Origin: Magnetococcales bacterium
GTDB lineage: Bacteria; Pseudomonadota; Magnetococcia; Magnetococcales; UBA8363
Direction of reading: 5' to 3'
Assembly (NCBI GenBank): GCA_015228975.1
Contig: JADGCN010000005.1
Span: forward strand, 20,716 to 53,156
DNA: 32,441 bases
Every line of letters starts with the position of its first letter. Positions within the stretch are counted from its first letter, which is position 1. The notes beneath the pieces were generated by a model. That model saw only the letters and a program-made list of their open reading frames with translations, was not told the DNA's origin and made no database searches. Position numbers and translations under genes: made by a program. This document shows positions 1-8,639 of the stretch, piece after piece.

Positions 1-72
1 ATGTGGCCCCGAAGGTTGATGTGGCCCCGAAGGTTGATGTGGCCCCGAAGGTTGATGTGGCCCCGAAGGTTG
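1..72 (+). repeat. Four perfect 18-bp tandem repeats (VAPKVD codons)
   Basis: Unit ATGTGGCCCCGAAGGTTG is repeated four times without mismatch from base 1. It is in frame (18 = 6 codons), so changes in copy number would lengthen or shorten the protein without frameshift. The array probably continues beyond the window start. Confidence 0.95.
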
Positions 73-299
73 AAACCGTTGCCCCCCGGGCGGATGCGGT
101 GTCGCAAGCGGAACATGGTCCACAGGCGGCTCCCACCCTGCCACAAGCGGTACCTGCCAACAAGGTGGAGACGATGTCAGACCGTGGTATTCCACCGGAG
201 GCGTTGTGGGTTCCAGAGCCTGATAGCAGTACTCCTGCGACGACAGTGGCTCAAGGTACTTCCATGAAGTGGGAGACACGGGTCGAATCGGTGCCATGA
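1..299 (+). CDS. C-terminal part of an unknown repeat-containing protein (5' truncated)
   Basis: The reading frame is already open at base 1 (codons from base 3) and stops at TGA 297-299, so only the last ~98 residues are visible. The start codon offered by the ORF track is just a GTG inside the repeat. It begins with four exact copies of an 18-base unit encoding V-A-P-K-V-D, followed by a Pro/Ala-rich, charged, low-complexity tail with no recognisable domain and no membrane segment. The stop overlaps the ATG of the type I secretion ABC transporter (ATGA), so it is almost certainly co-transcribed with, and translationally coupled to, the exporter genes. It could be the tail of an exporter accessory protein or of a cell-envelope protein; I do not recognise it. 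Confidence is high that it is coding, low for any function. Confidence 0.7.
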   Translation, partial: VAPKVDVAPKVDVAPKVDVAPKVETVAPRADAVSQAEHGPQAAPTLPQAVPANKVETMSDRGIPPEALWVPEPDSSTPATTVAQGTSMKWETRVESVP

Positions 300-1954
300 G
301 GGAGATCTTCCGGTTTTTGGCCTCCAGGCCGATACTGGCTATCGAATTATTGCTCGCTTCCTTGTTGATCAACCTGCTGGGGTTGGCATCGTCGTTGTAT
401 GTCATGCAGGTACTCAATCGTTATGTGTCCAGCGGTGTGGATGCCACCCTGGTGACGCTGACGGTGGGTGTGATCGTGGCGGTCATTGCGGAGTGGGTGT
501 TGCGACAGTTGCGCCGCAGCTTGGCGGGTGGTGTTGTCCATGCGCCCATCGGTCGGTTGATTGCCGGATTTTTCAACAGTTTGCTCGGGGTCAAACTGGT
601 TGAACTGCTCAAGCTCCCTCCCGGGGAGCAGCGGGAATTGGTCAATCATCTGGCCACCGCGCAAAAAACCTACACCCCGGCTACCGTTGTTGCCCTCCTG
701 GATCTCCCTTTTGTTGGCTTGTTCGTTGGTGCCCTGTTCTTGATCCACCATTGGATTGGCATCATCGCCAGTCTGTTTTTATCGGTGGTGTTTTTGCTGA
801 CTTTGGTACACCAGGGGCGGTTGCAGCAGCCGACGCAGCAATTGGCGCAAAAAGCGGCGCGGTCGGGGGCGTTGACGACATCGGTGATGACGGTGGCCGA
901 ATCGGTACGGGCATTTCGCGGGGCCCCTTTGTTGCGGCAACGTTGGTGGGCCGAACAAGCAAGTTTGCACCGGGACCAGACCCGATTGACCAATCGTCAA
1001 GAAGGTATTCAAACCCTGACGCAAGGCATTGGCGCTTTGATGGGTGTGGCGGTGATTGCGGTGGGCGCCAAGTTTGCCAACATGGGTTTGATGGATACGG
1101 GATTGTTGATTGGTGCCAATATTATTGCCGCACGCGCCATGGCACCCCTCCTGAAATGGGCGCAGTTGGTTTCCCAACTTGCGAAGGCACGCCAAGGTTT
1201 GAAAATTCTGTCCCAATTTGGCCGTTTGCCATTGGAAAAGCAGGACGGGGTGGTTTTGCAGCAATGGGTTGGCAAGATTGAACTGAAACAGGTTGCTTTT
1301 TCCTGGTCTGAGGCCAGGGGATCGCTGTTTTCAGGGATTTCCGCGACGGCGGAGCCGGGCAAGGTGTTGGCGGTTGTCGGGCGGAATGGTTCGGGCAAGA
1401 CGACGTTGTTGCGTTTATTGGTTGGCGTTTTGCTGCCGGAACGTGGCCATATTTTGGTGGATGGCTACAATCTGGATCAATTGCATCCCGACTGGTGGCA
1501 CCAACAGATACTCTATGTCCCTCAGGAACCGTTATTTTTGGATGCGAGTTTGCGGGACAATTTGTTGGCCATGCGCCCCGGCATGGATGAGGAGGCGTTG
1601 AACCATTTGGTGGATCGGGTTGGTTTACGGCGCTTTGTCAATGAAACGCCGCAGGGTCTTGACCTGGTGCTGACGGAGGGGGGGCAACGATTATCCCCGG
1701 GGATCCGGCGGCGCCTGGCCCTGGCGCGGGGCTTGGCGGCGGAAGGTCGTTTGGTCATTCTGGATGAACCATTGGAGGGGGTTGATAATGAAGGACGGCT
1801 GTTGATCGTCGATATGATGCGCCGTTTTGTCGCCGAGGGGCGGACGGTTGTCATTGCCTCGCACGATGCCGGCATGGCCAAGCTGGCGCACCAGGTGATC
1901 GATCTGGATGCCACCCTTAAAACGGAACAAGTGGTTGTCGAGCCAGCGTCTTAA
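296..1954 (+). CDS. Type I secretion system permease/ATPase (ABC exporter)
   Basis: This is a 552-residue inner-membrane ABC exporter half-transporter. The N-terminal ~300 residues hold hydrophobic helices of the ABC membrane domain, with no C39 peptidase or C39-like domain in front, as in PrtD-type exporters. The C-terminal nucleotide-binding domain has Walker A GRNGSGKTT (Lys368), a Q-loop in YVPQEP, Walker B LVILDEP (Glu491) and the H-loop ASHD. The ABC signature is unusual: LSPGI in place of LSGGQ. ATG 296 is preferred because it overlaps the upstream stop; the track's GTG at 269 would lie inside the upstream gene. The membrane fusion protein follows after 12 bases. Together they would pass a substrate through a TolC-like channel, which is not in the window. 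The LapG-like protease next door suggests an RTX-type adhesin as substrate; that is inference. Confidence 0.9.
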   Translation: MREIFRFLASRPILAIELLLASLLINLLGLASSLYVMQVLNRYVSSGVDATLVTLTVGVIVAVIAEWVLRQLRRSLAGGVVHAPIGRLIAGFFNSLLGVKLVELLKLPPGEQRELVNHLATAQKTYTPATVVALLDLPFVGLFVGALFLIHHWIGIIASLFLSVVFLLTLVHQGRLQQPTQQLAQKAARSGALTTSVMTVAESVRAFRGAPLLRQRWWAEQASLHRDQTRLTNRQEGIQTLTQGIGALMGVAVIAVGAKFANMGLMDTGLLIGANIIAARAMAPLLKWAQLVSQLAKARQGLKILSQFGRLPLEKQDGVVLQQWVGKIELKQVAFSWSEARGSLFSGISATAEPGKVLAVVGRNGSGKTTLLRLLVGVLLPERGHILVDGYNLDQLHPDWWHQQILYVPQEPLFLDASLRDNLLAMRPGMDEEALNHLVDRVGLRRFVNETPQGLDLVLTEGGQRLSPGIRRRLALARGLAAEGRLVILDEPLEGVDNEGRLLIVDMMRRFVAEGRTVVIASHDAGMAKLAHQVIDLDATLKTEQVVVEPAS

Positions 1955-1966
1955 GGGGGGCGTGTC

Positions 1967-3262
1967 ATGAAGGAATTGCCGTTTGGTGAATTGGATGAGG
2001 GGGGGCGTTTTCGGGCGCATGCGATGCTTCTGGGTGTTGTGGGGGTTGTGGCGGCTCTGTTGATCTGGGGGCACTTGTCCGCCTTGGACGTCCTGAGCAT
2101 CACCCAGGGGGAGGTCATTCCCTCCAGCCAAATCAAAAAAATACAACATTTGGAGGGAGGGATCGTTCGGGAGATTTTTGTCCACGAGGGGCAGACGGTG
2201 GAGCGGGATCAACCGTTGCTGGCGTTGGAATCGGTCTCTTCGGGTGCTGACGTGGGTGAGTTGCAATCCCGTATTCTGGCGTTACAGGCGGAAATCCGCC
2301 GCCTGGAGGCCGAAGCGGAGGGGCGCAAAACGTTGCGTTTCACACCGGAGGAAAAGGAAACGTTGGGCGAACGGGTGCGCCAGGCGGAAGAGCTTTTCGC
2401 TGCGCGCCGTCTCAATTTGCAAAATACCTTGGAAGGTCAGTCGCAAACCATTGTCCAGCGCCAAAAAGAGCTGCAGGAGATTCAGGCACGGCTGCGACAT
2501 GCGCAAAAAAAATTGACCCTGGTCAAGGAACAGGTGGATATCAGCGACAAGTTGCTCAGGAGCGATATCAATAATCGCTACAACCATCTTGATTTATTGA
2601 AAGAATACAACACGCTGCAAAGCCGCATCGAAGAGGATACGGCGGCATTGGATCGTGCCGAGGCCATGGTTAAGGAAGCCAACCTGAACCAACAACTGGT
2701 GACCAATAAATACAATGAAGAGGTGGGCAAACAGTTGGAAACGGCGCGTCGGGATTTAAATGAATATCAGGCGCGCATGGGTAAGTTTGCCGATAATGTA
2801 CGGCGTACCCAGGTCAAATCCCCGGTGCATGGGGTGGTGAAAATGCTTTACGTTGCTACATTGGGCGGGGTGGTCAAGCCGGGTGAAACCATTGTCGATA
2901 TCGTTCCGGAGGATGACAAGCTGGTGGTGGAGGCCAAACTTTCCATTCACGATATTGGCTATGTGGCGGTGGGGCAGGTTGCCAAGGTCAGGCTGACCTC
3001 GACGGATGCGTCACGGTTTGGTCATCTGGCAGGTCGGGTGGTCCAGGTCAGTCCCGACACCTTTGTCACCAAGGAAGGGGCACCGTTTTACAAGGTGCGG
3101 GTGGAAACCGATCAAAGTTATTTTACCAGTCGGGGACAGACGTATCATCTGGTATCGGGGATGGTGTTGCAGGTTTCCATCCTGACGGGTAGCCGCAGTG
3201 TCCTGGAATACATATTCTCGCCCATGTTCAATACCATGCATTCGGCGCTCGGGGAGCGGTAG
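1967..3262 (+). CDS. HlyD-family membrane fusion protein of type I secretion
   Basis: At 431 residues this matches HlyD/PrtE/LapC-type periplasmic adaptors. A short cytoplasmic N-terminus is followed by one membrane helix (about residues 21-40, LLGVVGVVAALLIW). A lipoyl-like half-motif (IQHLEGGIVREIFVHEGQ) comes next, then a long charged alpha-helical coiled-coil hairpin (about 90-270), the second lipoyl half and beta-barrel region (VKSPVHGVVKML, VKPGETIVDIVPEDD), and a C-terminal domain typical of the family. The start has a strong GGGGGG-type Shine-Dalgarno 6 bases upstream. It is in the same operon as the ABC transporter and links it to an outer-membrane channel. It ends six bases before the convergent LapG-like gene. 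Confidence 0.93.
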   Translation: MKELPFGELDEGGRFRAHAMLLGVVGVVAALLIWGHLSALDVLSITQGEVIPSSQIKKIQHLEGGIVREIFVHEGQTVERDQPLLALESVSSGADVGELQSRILALQAEIRRLEAEAEGRKTLRFTPEEKETLGERVRQAEELFAARRLNLQNTLEGQSQTIVQRQKELQEIQARLRHAQKKLTLVKEQVDISDKLLRSDINNRYNHLDLLKEYNTLQSRIEEDTAALDRAEAMVKEANLNQQLVTNKYNEEVGKQLETARRDLNEYQARMGKFADNVRRTQVKSPVHGVVKMLYVATLGGVVKPGETIVDIVPEDDKLVVEAKLSIHDIGYVAVGQVAKVRLTSTDASRFGHLAGRVVQVSPDTFVTKEGAPFYKVRVETDQSYFTSRGQTYHLVSGMVLQVSILTGSRSVLEYIFSPMFNTMHSALGER

Positions 3263-3268
3263 AGGGGA

Positions 3269-4138
3269 TCACAACCCGGCGGCGGCATAGATCTTTCGCA
3301 AGCGTTGGCGCATGGCGTTGAGCTTGCGGGCCTCTTCGGGTTTGATATGGCTGGCGTTTTCCTCGGATGGGTCGTGAAAGTAGGCGCGTAATAAAGCTAA
3401 TTTTTGTCGTTCCTTGGTGGTCAGGGGGGCTTCTCCGGGTCTGACGAGCCGGAGTTCGGCGGCAATGTCCAACAGCCGTTCCCCAGTGGTCAGGGCGGGA
3501 CGGGGACCCAATGTTGTGATGATCATTTCGCCACCGCCGCTGCCGCGAATGGTCGCCAGGGAATAACCACTGGTGCTGCCCGACCAGACGATGGTGCGAT
3601 TGCGTTCGTTGAAGGCGTCCAACGGGACGACATGTTGCGATTGGGAACGCCCTGCGGAATCCAGTACATAATGTTTCTGGTTGATGCGCGCCACCAGAAT
3701 GACATGGGCTGGGCGGCTTCCCGTGGGGGCCAGGGAGACCAGACGCATTTCTGATGCGGGTAGGCCACCTTCTTCCAGGAGTAAAAACTTGGCGATTGCG
3801 TAATCCTTGCAATTCCCTCCCTGGGTGAAGGTTTCCAGGGGGCTTTTCCACTGGGGGAGGTCTCTGTAAGTGACCTGTTTGTTGATGAATTGGTGTGCCC
3901 GTTCCAGTTTTTCCACCCCTTCGAGGGCGCGCAACTGTTTGACCGTTTCATCCCAATGTTCGGGATGACGTTGCTGATGGCGTTCGGCAGCCGCTTTCAA
4001 TCGGGCTGTGCGCCCCGAAGGATCGGTACCGTTGCCTGATGTGGCGAAGATGGCCTCACCGGGTGACGATTCCGCCGCAATGGCTCCGGGGAACACTGGC
4101 AGCAACGTGAAGAAAAAAATCAATGCGTAGGGTATCAT
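3269..4138 (-). CDS. LapG-type periplasmic transglutaminase-like cysteine protease (BTLCP/DUF920)
   Basis: LapG-family proteases cut the N-terminal retention module of large RTX adhesins and so release biofilm cells; LapD sequesters them when c-di-GMP is high. From ATG 4138 the protein is 289 residues with a signal peptide (MIPYALIFFF...GAIAA). A longer ORF starting at 4243 would place about 35 polar residues before it. The catalytic triad is visible: Cys110 in GGNCKDYA, His145 in RPAHVILVA, Asp160 in HYVLDSAG. In characterised LapG proteins the catalytic Cys is flanked by calcium-binding Asp and Glu; here these are Asn and Lys, so calcium control may be absent. Its position opposite the type I exporter supports an adhesin-processing role, but the adhesin and LapD are not in the window. 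No strong Shine-Dalgarno is seen, so the exact start is less certain. Confidence 0.88.
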   Translation of the reverse strand: MIPYALIFFFTLLPVFPGAIAAESSPGEAIFATSGNGTDPSGRTARLKAAAERHQQRHPEHWDETVKQLRALEGVEKLERAHQFINKQVTYRDLPQWKSPLETFTQGGNCKDYAIAKFLLLEEGGLPASEMRLVSLAPTGSRPAHVILVARINQKHYVLDSAGRSQSQHVVPLDAFNERNRTIVWSGSTSGYSLATIRGSGGGEMIITTLGPRPALTTGERLLDIAAELRLVRPGEAPLTTKERQKLALLRAYFHDPSEENASHIKPEEARKLNAMRQRLRKIYAAAGL

Positions 4139-4342
4139 GGAATGGCAATATTCGTTTGCATGATGATCAAAGCTCCCTGGGTGCTTCCGGGTCATCTTTC
4201 TCGTCGATTGTGAATCTATCGGAAAAAACATCCCATACCACAAGCGCGATATGTTTTGTCCACCTGGAATTGATCGTGTCGATATGGTATCAAGAATGGA
4301 TAACCATGGGATCGGCGAAGGGCGTGAAGAATTGCCAAATTT

Positions 4343-5476
4343 ATGAATAGCAATGGAAAAAATAATAAGAGAATTCTATTGGTGGTGGTCGCGACCCTGC
4401 TGGCATTGTTGGGACCCGCCATCGCCTGGGGTTTGAGCGCCAAACTTTTGCCCGAAGGGGTGGCACGGCTGCGGGTCTACGAAAATGTCGGCAGTACCGA
4501 TGGATGGTTTTCCGATAGCTCTGATCGACAACCCCTGGGGCAGTTGGGTCTGGATAAACTGAAAGCCAAAGGCATTGCCCCCAGTACCACCAACGTCTAC
4601 AACATTGGCAACTCCGCCCGTTATCGTCTGTGGCGCACCGATGTGACCTTGGACTATGGTTTGAACGCAGATTGGGACGTTGGTGTGTGGTTGCCTTTTT
4701 ACAACCACACCACCCGACAGAGTGCCACGCTGACCCAGGGGGCGGCTTGGTCGGCCCTGACAGCGGCGCAAAAGGCCAGCATTTCAGGTGCTGTAAGCAC
4801 TCTGGACAGCACCGACCCCACGAATTCCGATTTCGGTGACGTGTTCGTCGGCTTCAAACACCGGGTTTTTGGGCTTAACAACGATCCCTTCCGCTTTGCC
4901 TTGGGGGGTGGGTTTCGCGCCCCGACCGGACATGTCGCCAATCCGTTGGATGCCAACGATGTTGCCACCGGCGATGGTCAATGGGATGTAACCTTGGCAA
5001 CCTGGACCGATTTTCAGGTGAACGACCGTTTTTTCATCAATTTTCTCTCTCGGCATGATTACGGCTTGGCGGATTACCGCGATGCTGTTTTCCCCACCAA
5101 TGCCAGCCAGGCGGGACGGATGCGGTTTCAGCCCGGGATAACCCATCATCTGGAATGGGCACCCCAGTATCAATTCCCGTTTGAGAAATGGGATCTGCTG
5201 TCGGAAATAACCCTGATTTATGATCGCCAGGAGAAGGAGAAACGCCAATCCTTCGATACCGCCGCCGCACGCTATTCCGGACCACTCGCCGCCACAAACG
5301 CAACCGATTGGGATCGGTGGATGATCAAACCCTCGTTGGGGGCTCGATTGTTCAAATATGGTGTGCCAGGTGATTTTTACCTCAGTTATGCCCATACCAT
5401 GGCGGGCAAAAATACCGCCGACCTGGATTTGCTGGAGATGCGTATGGATATCTATTTCAAAGGCTTGGATCAATAA
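4343..5476 (+). CDS. Probable outer-membrane beta-barrel protein, function unknown
   Basis: The 377-residue protein opens with a signal peptide (NKRILLVVVATLLALLGPAIAWG). The rest shows alternating hydrophobic/polar strands rich in Tyr, Trp, Phe and Gly (for example DVTLDYGLNADWDVGVWLPF, FVGFKHRVF, FRFALGGGFRAPTG, FYLSYAHTM) ending in an amphipathic aromatic strand (EMRMDIYFKGLDQ), as expected for an outer-membrane barrel. I do not recognise a specific family; it resembles the barrel proteins often annotated as MetA-pathway-like or transporter-like. It lies three bases before the next kinase gene and divergent from the LapG-like gene. It may be co-transcribed with the kinase and could be part of its stimulus or its output; that link is inference. 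Confidence 0.7.
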   Translation: MNSNGKNNKRILLVVVATLLALLGPAIAWGLSAKLLPEGVARLRVYENVGSTDGWFSDSSDRQPLGQLGLDKLKAKGIAPSTTNVYNIGNSARYRLWRTDVTLDYGLNADWDVGVWLPFYNHTTRQSATLTQGAAWSALTAAQKASISGAVSTLDSTDPTNSDFGDVFVGFKHRVFGLNNDPFRFALGGGFRAPTGHVANPLDANDVATGDGQWDVTLATWTDFQVNDRFFINFLSRHDYGLADYRDAVFPTNASQAGRMRFQPGITHHLEWAPQYQFPFEKWDLLSEITLIYDRQEKEKRQSFDTAAARYSGPLAATNATDWDRWMIKPSLGARLFKYGVPGDFYLSYAHTMAGKNTADLDLLEMRMDIYFKGLDQ

Positions 5477-5479
5477 CCA

Positions 5480-8400
5480 TTGCCTGTCCGCTACCAGGAT
5501 CGGGAGGGACGTATCTGCGGTCGCAAGGGGCTGAGGGGGCTTTTCTTCACGTTTTTCGGGGTATGGCTGGTTTTGATCCCGCAGGTCGTCATGGCGGGCG
5601 ATGCCAATGCGGAGGGGGTCTTTCAGCTTTCCCGTTTGATGGATGGGGTGTCGGCCAGCCGTTATATTTTGGCATTGGAAGACCCGGGCCGCACACTGAC
5701 CCTTGAAGAGGTGCGCAATCCCGTCTGGGCACAACGTTTCGCCCCCTTGCCGTCGGGCCGCGCCAACCTGGGATTGAGTTCCTCCGCGTGGTGGCTGAAG
5801 TTGGAGGTGGTCAACGATTCCAATTACCCGCTGCGTTGGTTGTTGGAATCTCCTCATCCCCAAAGTCATTTTATAGATTTTCATATTATTAACGAGCAAG
5901 GCGAGGGCAAAGAGTTTCAGCTCGGGGTCATGCGCCCGTTCAGTCACCGCCCGGTCCCTTCCGAATCCTTTGTCGTCCCGGTGGAAACCCCCCCGTTTGG
6001 GCGCAGTCACATCCTCGTCCGTCAAAGTTACGAAAAAGCCGGCCTGATGGACACCCAACTGCGCATTTGGTCGCGGGAACATTTCACTAATCATCGCGAC
6101 CTGATCGGATTGCTCGAAGGGGCTCTTTTCGGCAGTCTGATCTATATGTTTTTGTACAATCTATTCATATTCTTTGCCACCCGGATGGAAGAATATTATT
6201 GGTATGTCCTCTATCTGCTGACCTCTGCCATTGCCGGAGCGGCCAACCTTGGCCTGGGGCATCGTTATTTTTATACTTCTTCCCAGATACTCTCCAGCAA
6301 TCTTCACATCGTGATGTTTGCCTGCACTTTGTTTTTCGTGATTCAGTTCAGCCGATGTTTTCTCAAGTTGAAAAAACATTTACCTCGTTTTGACCGCTTT
6401 TTCCTGATCGTCAATATCGCCATCGTACTGGATACGATCCTTCTTTTCATGGGCATGAGGGCACTGTCGTACGCGATTTTTCGTATTATTGTAAGTATGG
6501 TGCTTTTGTTTCCCTTTTTGAGCATTTGGGTCTGGTATCAGGGGGAGAAGCAAATCCGCTTTTATGCCATGGCCTGGATCGTAGGCGCATTTTTTTTCAG
6601 TTTTTCCCTGGGTCATTGGTTTGGCTTGAACGAATTCAGTATTTTAAATACCTGGGGACAGCGCATTGCCATCTGGTTTGAAGCGATATTTTTCTCCCTG
6701 GCATTGGCGGACCATATCAATCTTTTGCGTCAGGAGAAGGATATCGCGCAACGGCGGGAACAGGAAACCTTGATGCATGCCAAGGAGGAACTGGAGCAGC
6801 GCGTCCAGGAACGAACCCTGGATCTTGAGGGGGCGAAACTCCAGGCGGATGCGGCCAATGCCGCCAAAGGGGCTTTTTTGGCCACCATGAGCCATGAGAT
6901 TCGCACGCCGATCAACGGAATTCTTGGCATGGCGCATTTGGCCCTGCAAACCCTCCTGACCGGCCAACAACGGGATTATCTCAACAAGATTCAGGCCTCT
7001 ACCCGATATTTATTGGATATCATCAATGATATTCTTGATTTTTCCAAACTGGAAGCGGGTCGCTTGGCTGTGGAGCGCATCTCTTTTTCCCTGGATGATG
7101 TTGTGGAAAGCCTTTCCAGCCTTTTTACCGCGAAAGCCCAAGCCCAGGGGTTGATATTAAATATGGCGATGGATCCAGGGATACCTGATCGCTTGATGGG
7201 CGATCCCTTGCGGTTGAAACAGGTGTTGGCCAACCTGATCGGCAACGCCGTCAAGTTTACCGAAACGGGAGGGATCGACGTACACATTGGCCTTGAGTCC
7301 CGGGAGGGGGAGCGGGTGACCCTGTCTTTTTCGGTACGGGATAGCGGTATTGGCATGACGGAAGAACAGCAGACGCACCTGTTCCAGGAATTTTCCCAGG
7401 TTGATTCCAGCATCAGCCGCAAATATGGTGGTACGGGTCTGGGCCTTTCCATCAGCCAACGATTGGTTACGCAGATGGGAGGGTGCATCGCGGTGCGGAG
7501 CGTGCCCGGGGAAGGCAGCACCTTTGGTTTCACCTTGTCCTTTGACCTGGCTGCCGGGGAGGTGCCCGCGCCAAAGTACGACTATGACGAACCAGCACCC
7601 GAATTCGCCCCGGCCCACCTCCTGCTGGTGGAGGACAACCCCATCAATCAACAGGTGGCGCGGGAATTGTTGCAGACGACCGGCTTGACGGTGACCATTG
7701 CCAACAACGGTGTGGAAGCGGTGGCGGCGGTGGAACACAATCGCTATGATCTGGTGTTGATGGATGTGCAAATGCCCCAGATGGATGGTTTCCAGGCCAC
7801 CACCATCATTCACAACGACCCTCGTTTCCAAGATCTTCCCATCATTGCCATGACGGCCCATATCCTGGGGAGTGATTTGGAAAAGTGTCGCGGTGCCGGC
7901 ATGTGTGACCATGTGGGCAAGCCGATTGAGCCAGCCGATCTTTACCGCACGTTGGCGCGTTGGCTCCCCACCCGGCCAAGGCAACACCCACTCCAAACAA
8001 CGTTAGCGTCTGCAACCCCGGAGGCACCTCAAGCAGAAATGGAACCCATTGCCGGCATTGATCTTCCGCAAGGGCTGGCCAGGGTTCGGCACAATCACGT
8101 GTTGTTTCGCAAACTGTTGCGGGAATTTTATCAGGACCACAACAGCACGGCATTTGTTCTTGCCGAGGCCATACGCCAGGGTCGTTTGGAGGATGCCCAG
8201 CGCATAACCCATACCCTCCGTGGGGCGTCTGGCAATTTGGGGGCCGACAAACTGAGCGAGGCCGCAGCCCATTTGGAAACCGCCCTTAAAACGAACACCG
8301 GCATCGACGACCATTGGAAAAAATTTCAGTGGGCCATGGAGGAACTTATGCAAGGTTTGTCGCTACTCAGGGAGGGTGATGTGGCGGAAACCGGCTCCGG

Positions 8401-8635
8401 CACCGATCACGCCACGGACCGGGAGACGTTGTCGCCCCTGCTTGAAACCATGAAACAATCGTTACGCGAGGCCAATCCCCAATCGATGGATTGGCTGGTT
8501 CCCATGGAGCAGGTCGTGGGTCGCGATTATAGGGACGTCATGGTCCGATTGCGGCAGGAAATCAATGCCTTCCAATTTGAAGAAGCCTTGGTGCTTGTGG
8601 AAGAATTGGAGCAACGAATCGGGGTATCGGGATAA
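5480..8635 (+). CDS. 7TMR-DISM hybrid histidine kinase with receiver and Hpt domains
   Basis: A 1051-residue inner-membrane sensor kinase. Order: signal peptide (~10-40), an extracytoplasmic beta-sandwich domain of the 7TMR-DISMED2 type (~45-200, binding carbohydrate-like or lipid-like ligands in family models), seven membrane helices (~210-405), coiled coil (~415-455), HisKA with His472 in SHEIRTP, HATPase_c with N-box NLIGNAVKF, G1 DSGIGM and G2 GGTGLGLS. A receiver domain with Asp762 in MDVQMPQMDG follows, then an Hpt domain with His911 in THTLRGASGNLG. It is therefore a complete His-Asp-His relay needing only a final receiver, which the next gene supplies four bases downstream. The start is TTG 5480, three bases after the preceding stop; no good ATG exists ahead of the signal peptide, so the start is moderately certain. 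Confidence 0.92.
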   Translation: MPVRYQDREGRICGRKGLRGLFFTFFGVWLVLIPQVVMAGDANAEGVFQLSRLMDGVSASRYILALEDPGRTLTLEEVRNPVWAQRFAPLPSGRANLGLSSSAWWLKLEVVNDSNYPLRWLLESPHPQSHFIDFHIINEQGEGKEFQLGVMRPFSHRPVPSESFVVPVETPPFGRSHILVRQSYEKAGLMDTQLRIWSREHFTNHRDLIGLLEGALFGSLIYMFLYNLFIFFATRMEEYYWYVLYLLTSAIAGAANLGLGHRYFYTSSQILSSNLHIVMFACTLFFVIQFSRCFLKLKKHLPRFDRFFLIVNIAIVLDTILLFMGMRALSYAIFRIIVSMVLLFPFLSIWVWYQGEKQIRFYAMAWIVGAFFFSFSLGHWFGLNEFSILNTWGQRIAIWFEAIFFSLALADHINLLRQEKDIAQRREQETLMHAKEELEQRVQERTLDLEGAKLQADAANAAKGAFLATMSHEIRTPINGILGMAHLALQTLLTGQQRDYLNKIQASTRYLLDIINDILDFSKLEAGRLAVERISFSLDDVVESLSSLFTAKAQAQGLILNMAMDPGIPDRLMGDPLRLKQVLANLIGNAVKFTETGGIDVHIGLESREGERVTLSFSVRDSGIGMTEEQQTHLFQEFSQVDSSISRKYGGTGLGLSISQRLVTQMGGCIAVRSVPGEGSTFGFTLSFDLAAGEVPAPKYDYDEPAPEFAPAHLLLVEDNPINQQVARELLQTTGLTVTIANNGVEAVAAVEHNRYDLVLMDVQMPQMDGFQATTIIHNDPRFQDLPIIAMTAHILGSDLEKCRGAGMCDHVGKPIEPADLYRTLARWLPTRPRQHPLQTTLASATPEAPQAEMEPIAGIDLPQGLARVRHNHVLFRKLLREFYQDHNSTAFVLAEAIRQGRLEDAQRITHTLRGASGNLGADKLSEAAAHLETALKTNTGIDDHWKKFQWAMEELMQGLSLLREGDVAETGSGTDHATDRETLSPLLETMKQSLREANPQSMDWLVPMEQVVGRDYRDVMVRLRQEINAFQFEEALVLVEELEQRIGVSG

Positions 8636-8639
8636 CGGC

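Noticed and set aside
4784-6094. 436-residue minus-strand ORF spanning the barrel and kinase genes
   Set aside because: It crosses the junction of two convincing plus-strand genes and contains no recognisable motif.
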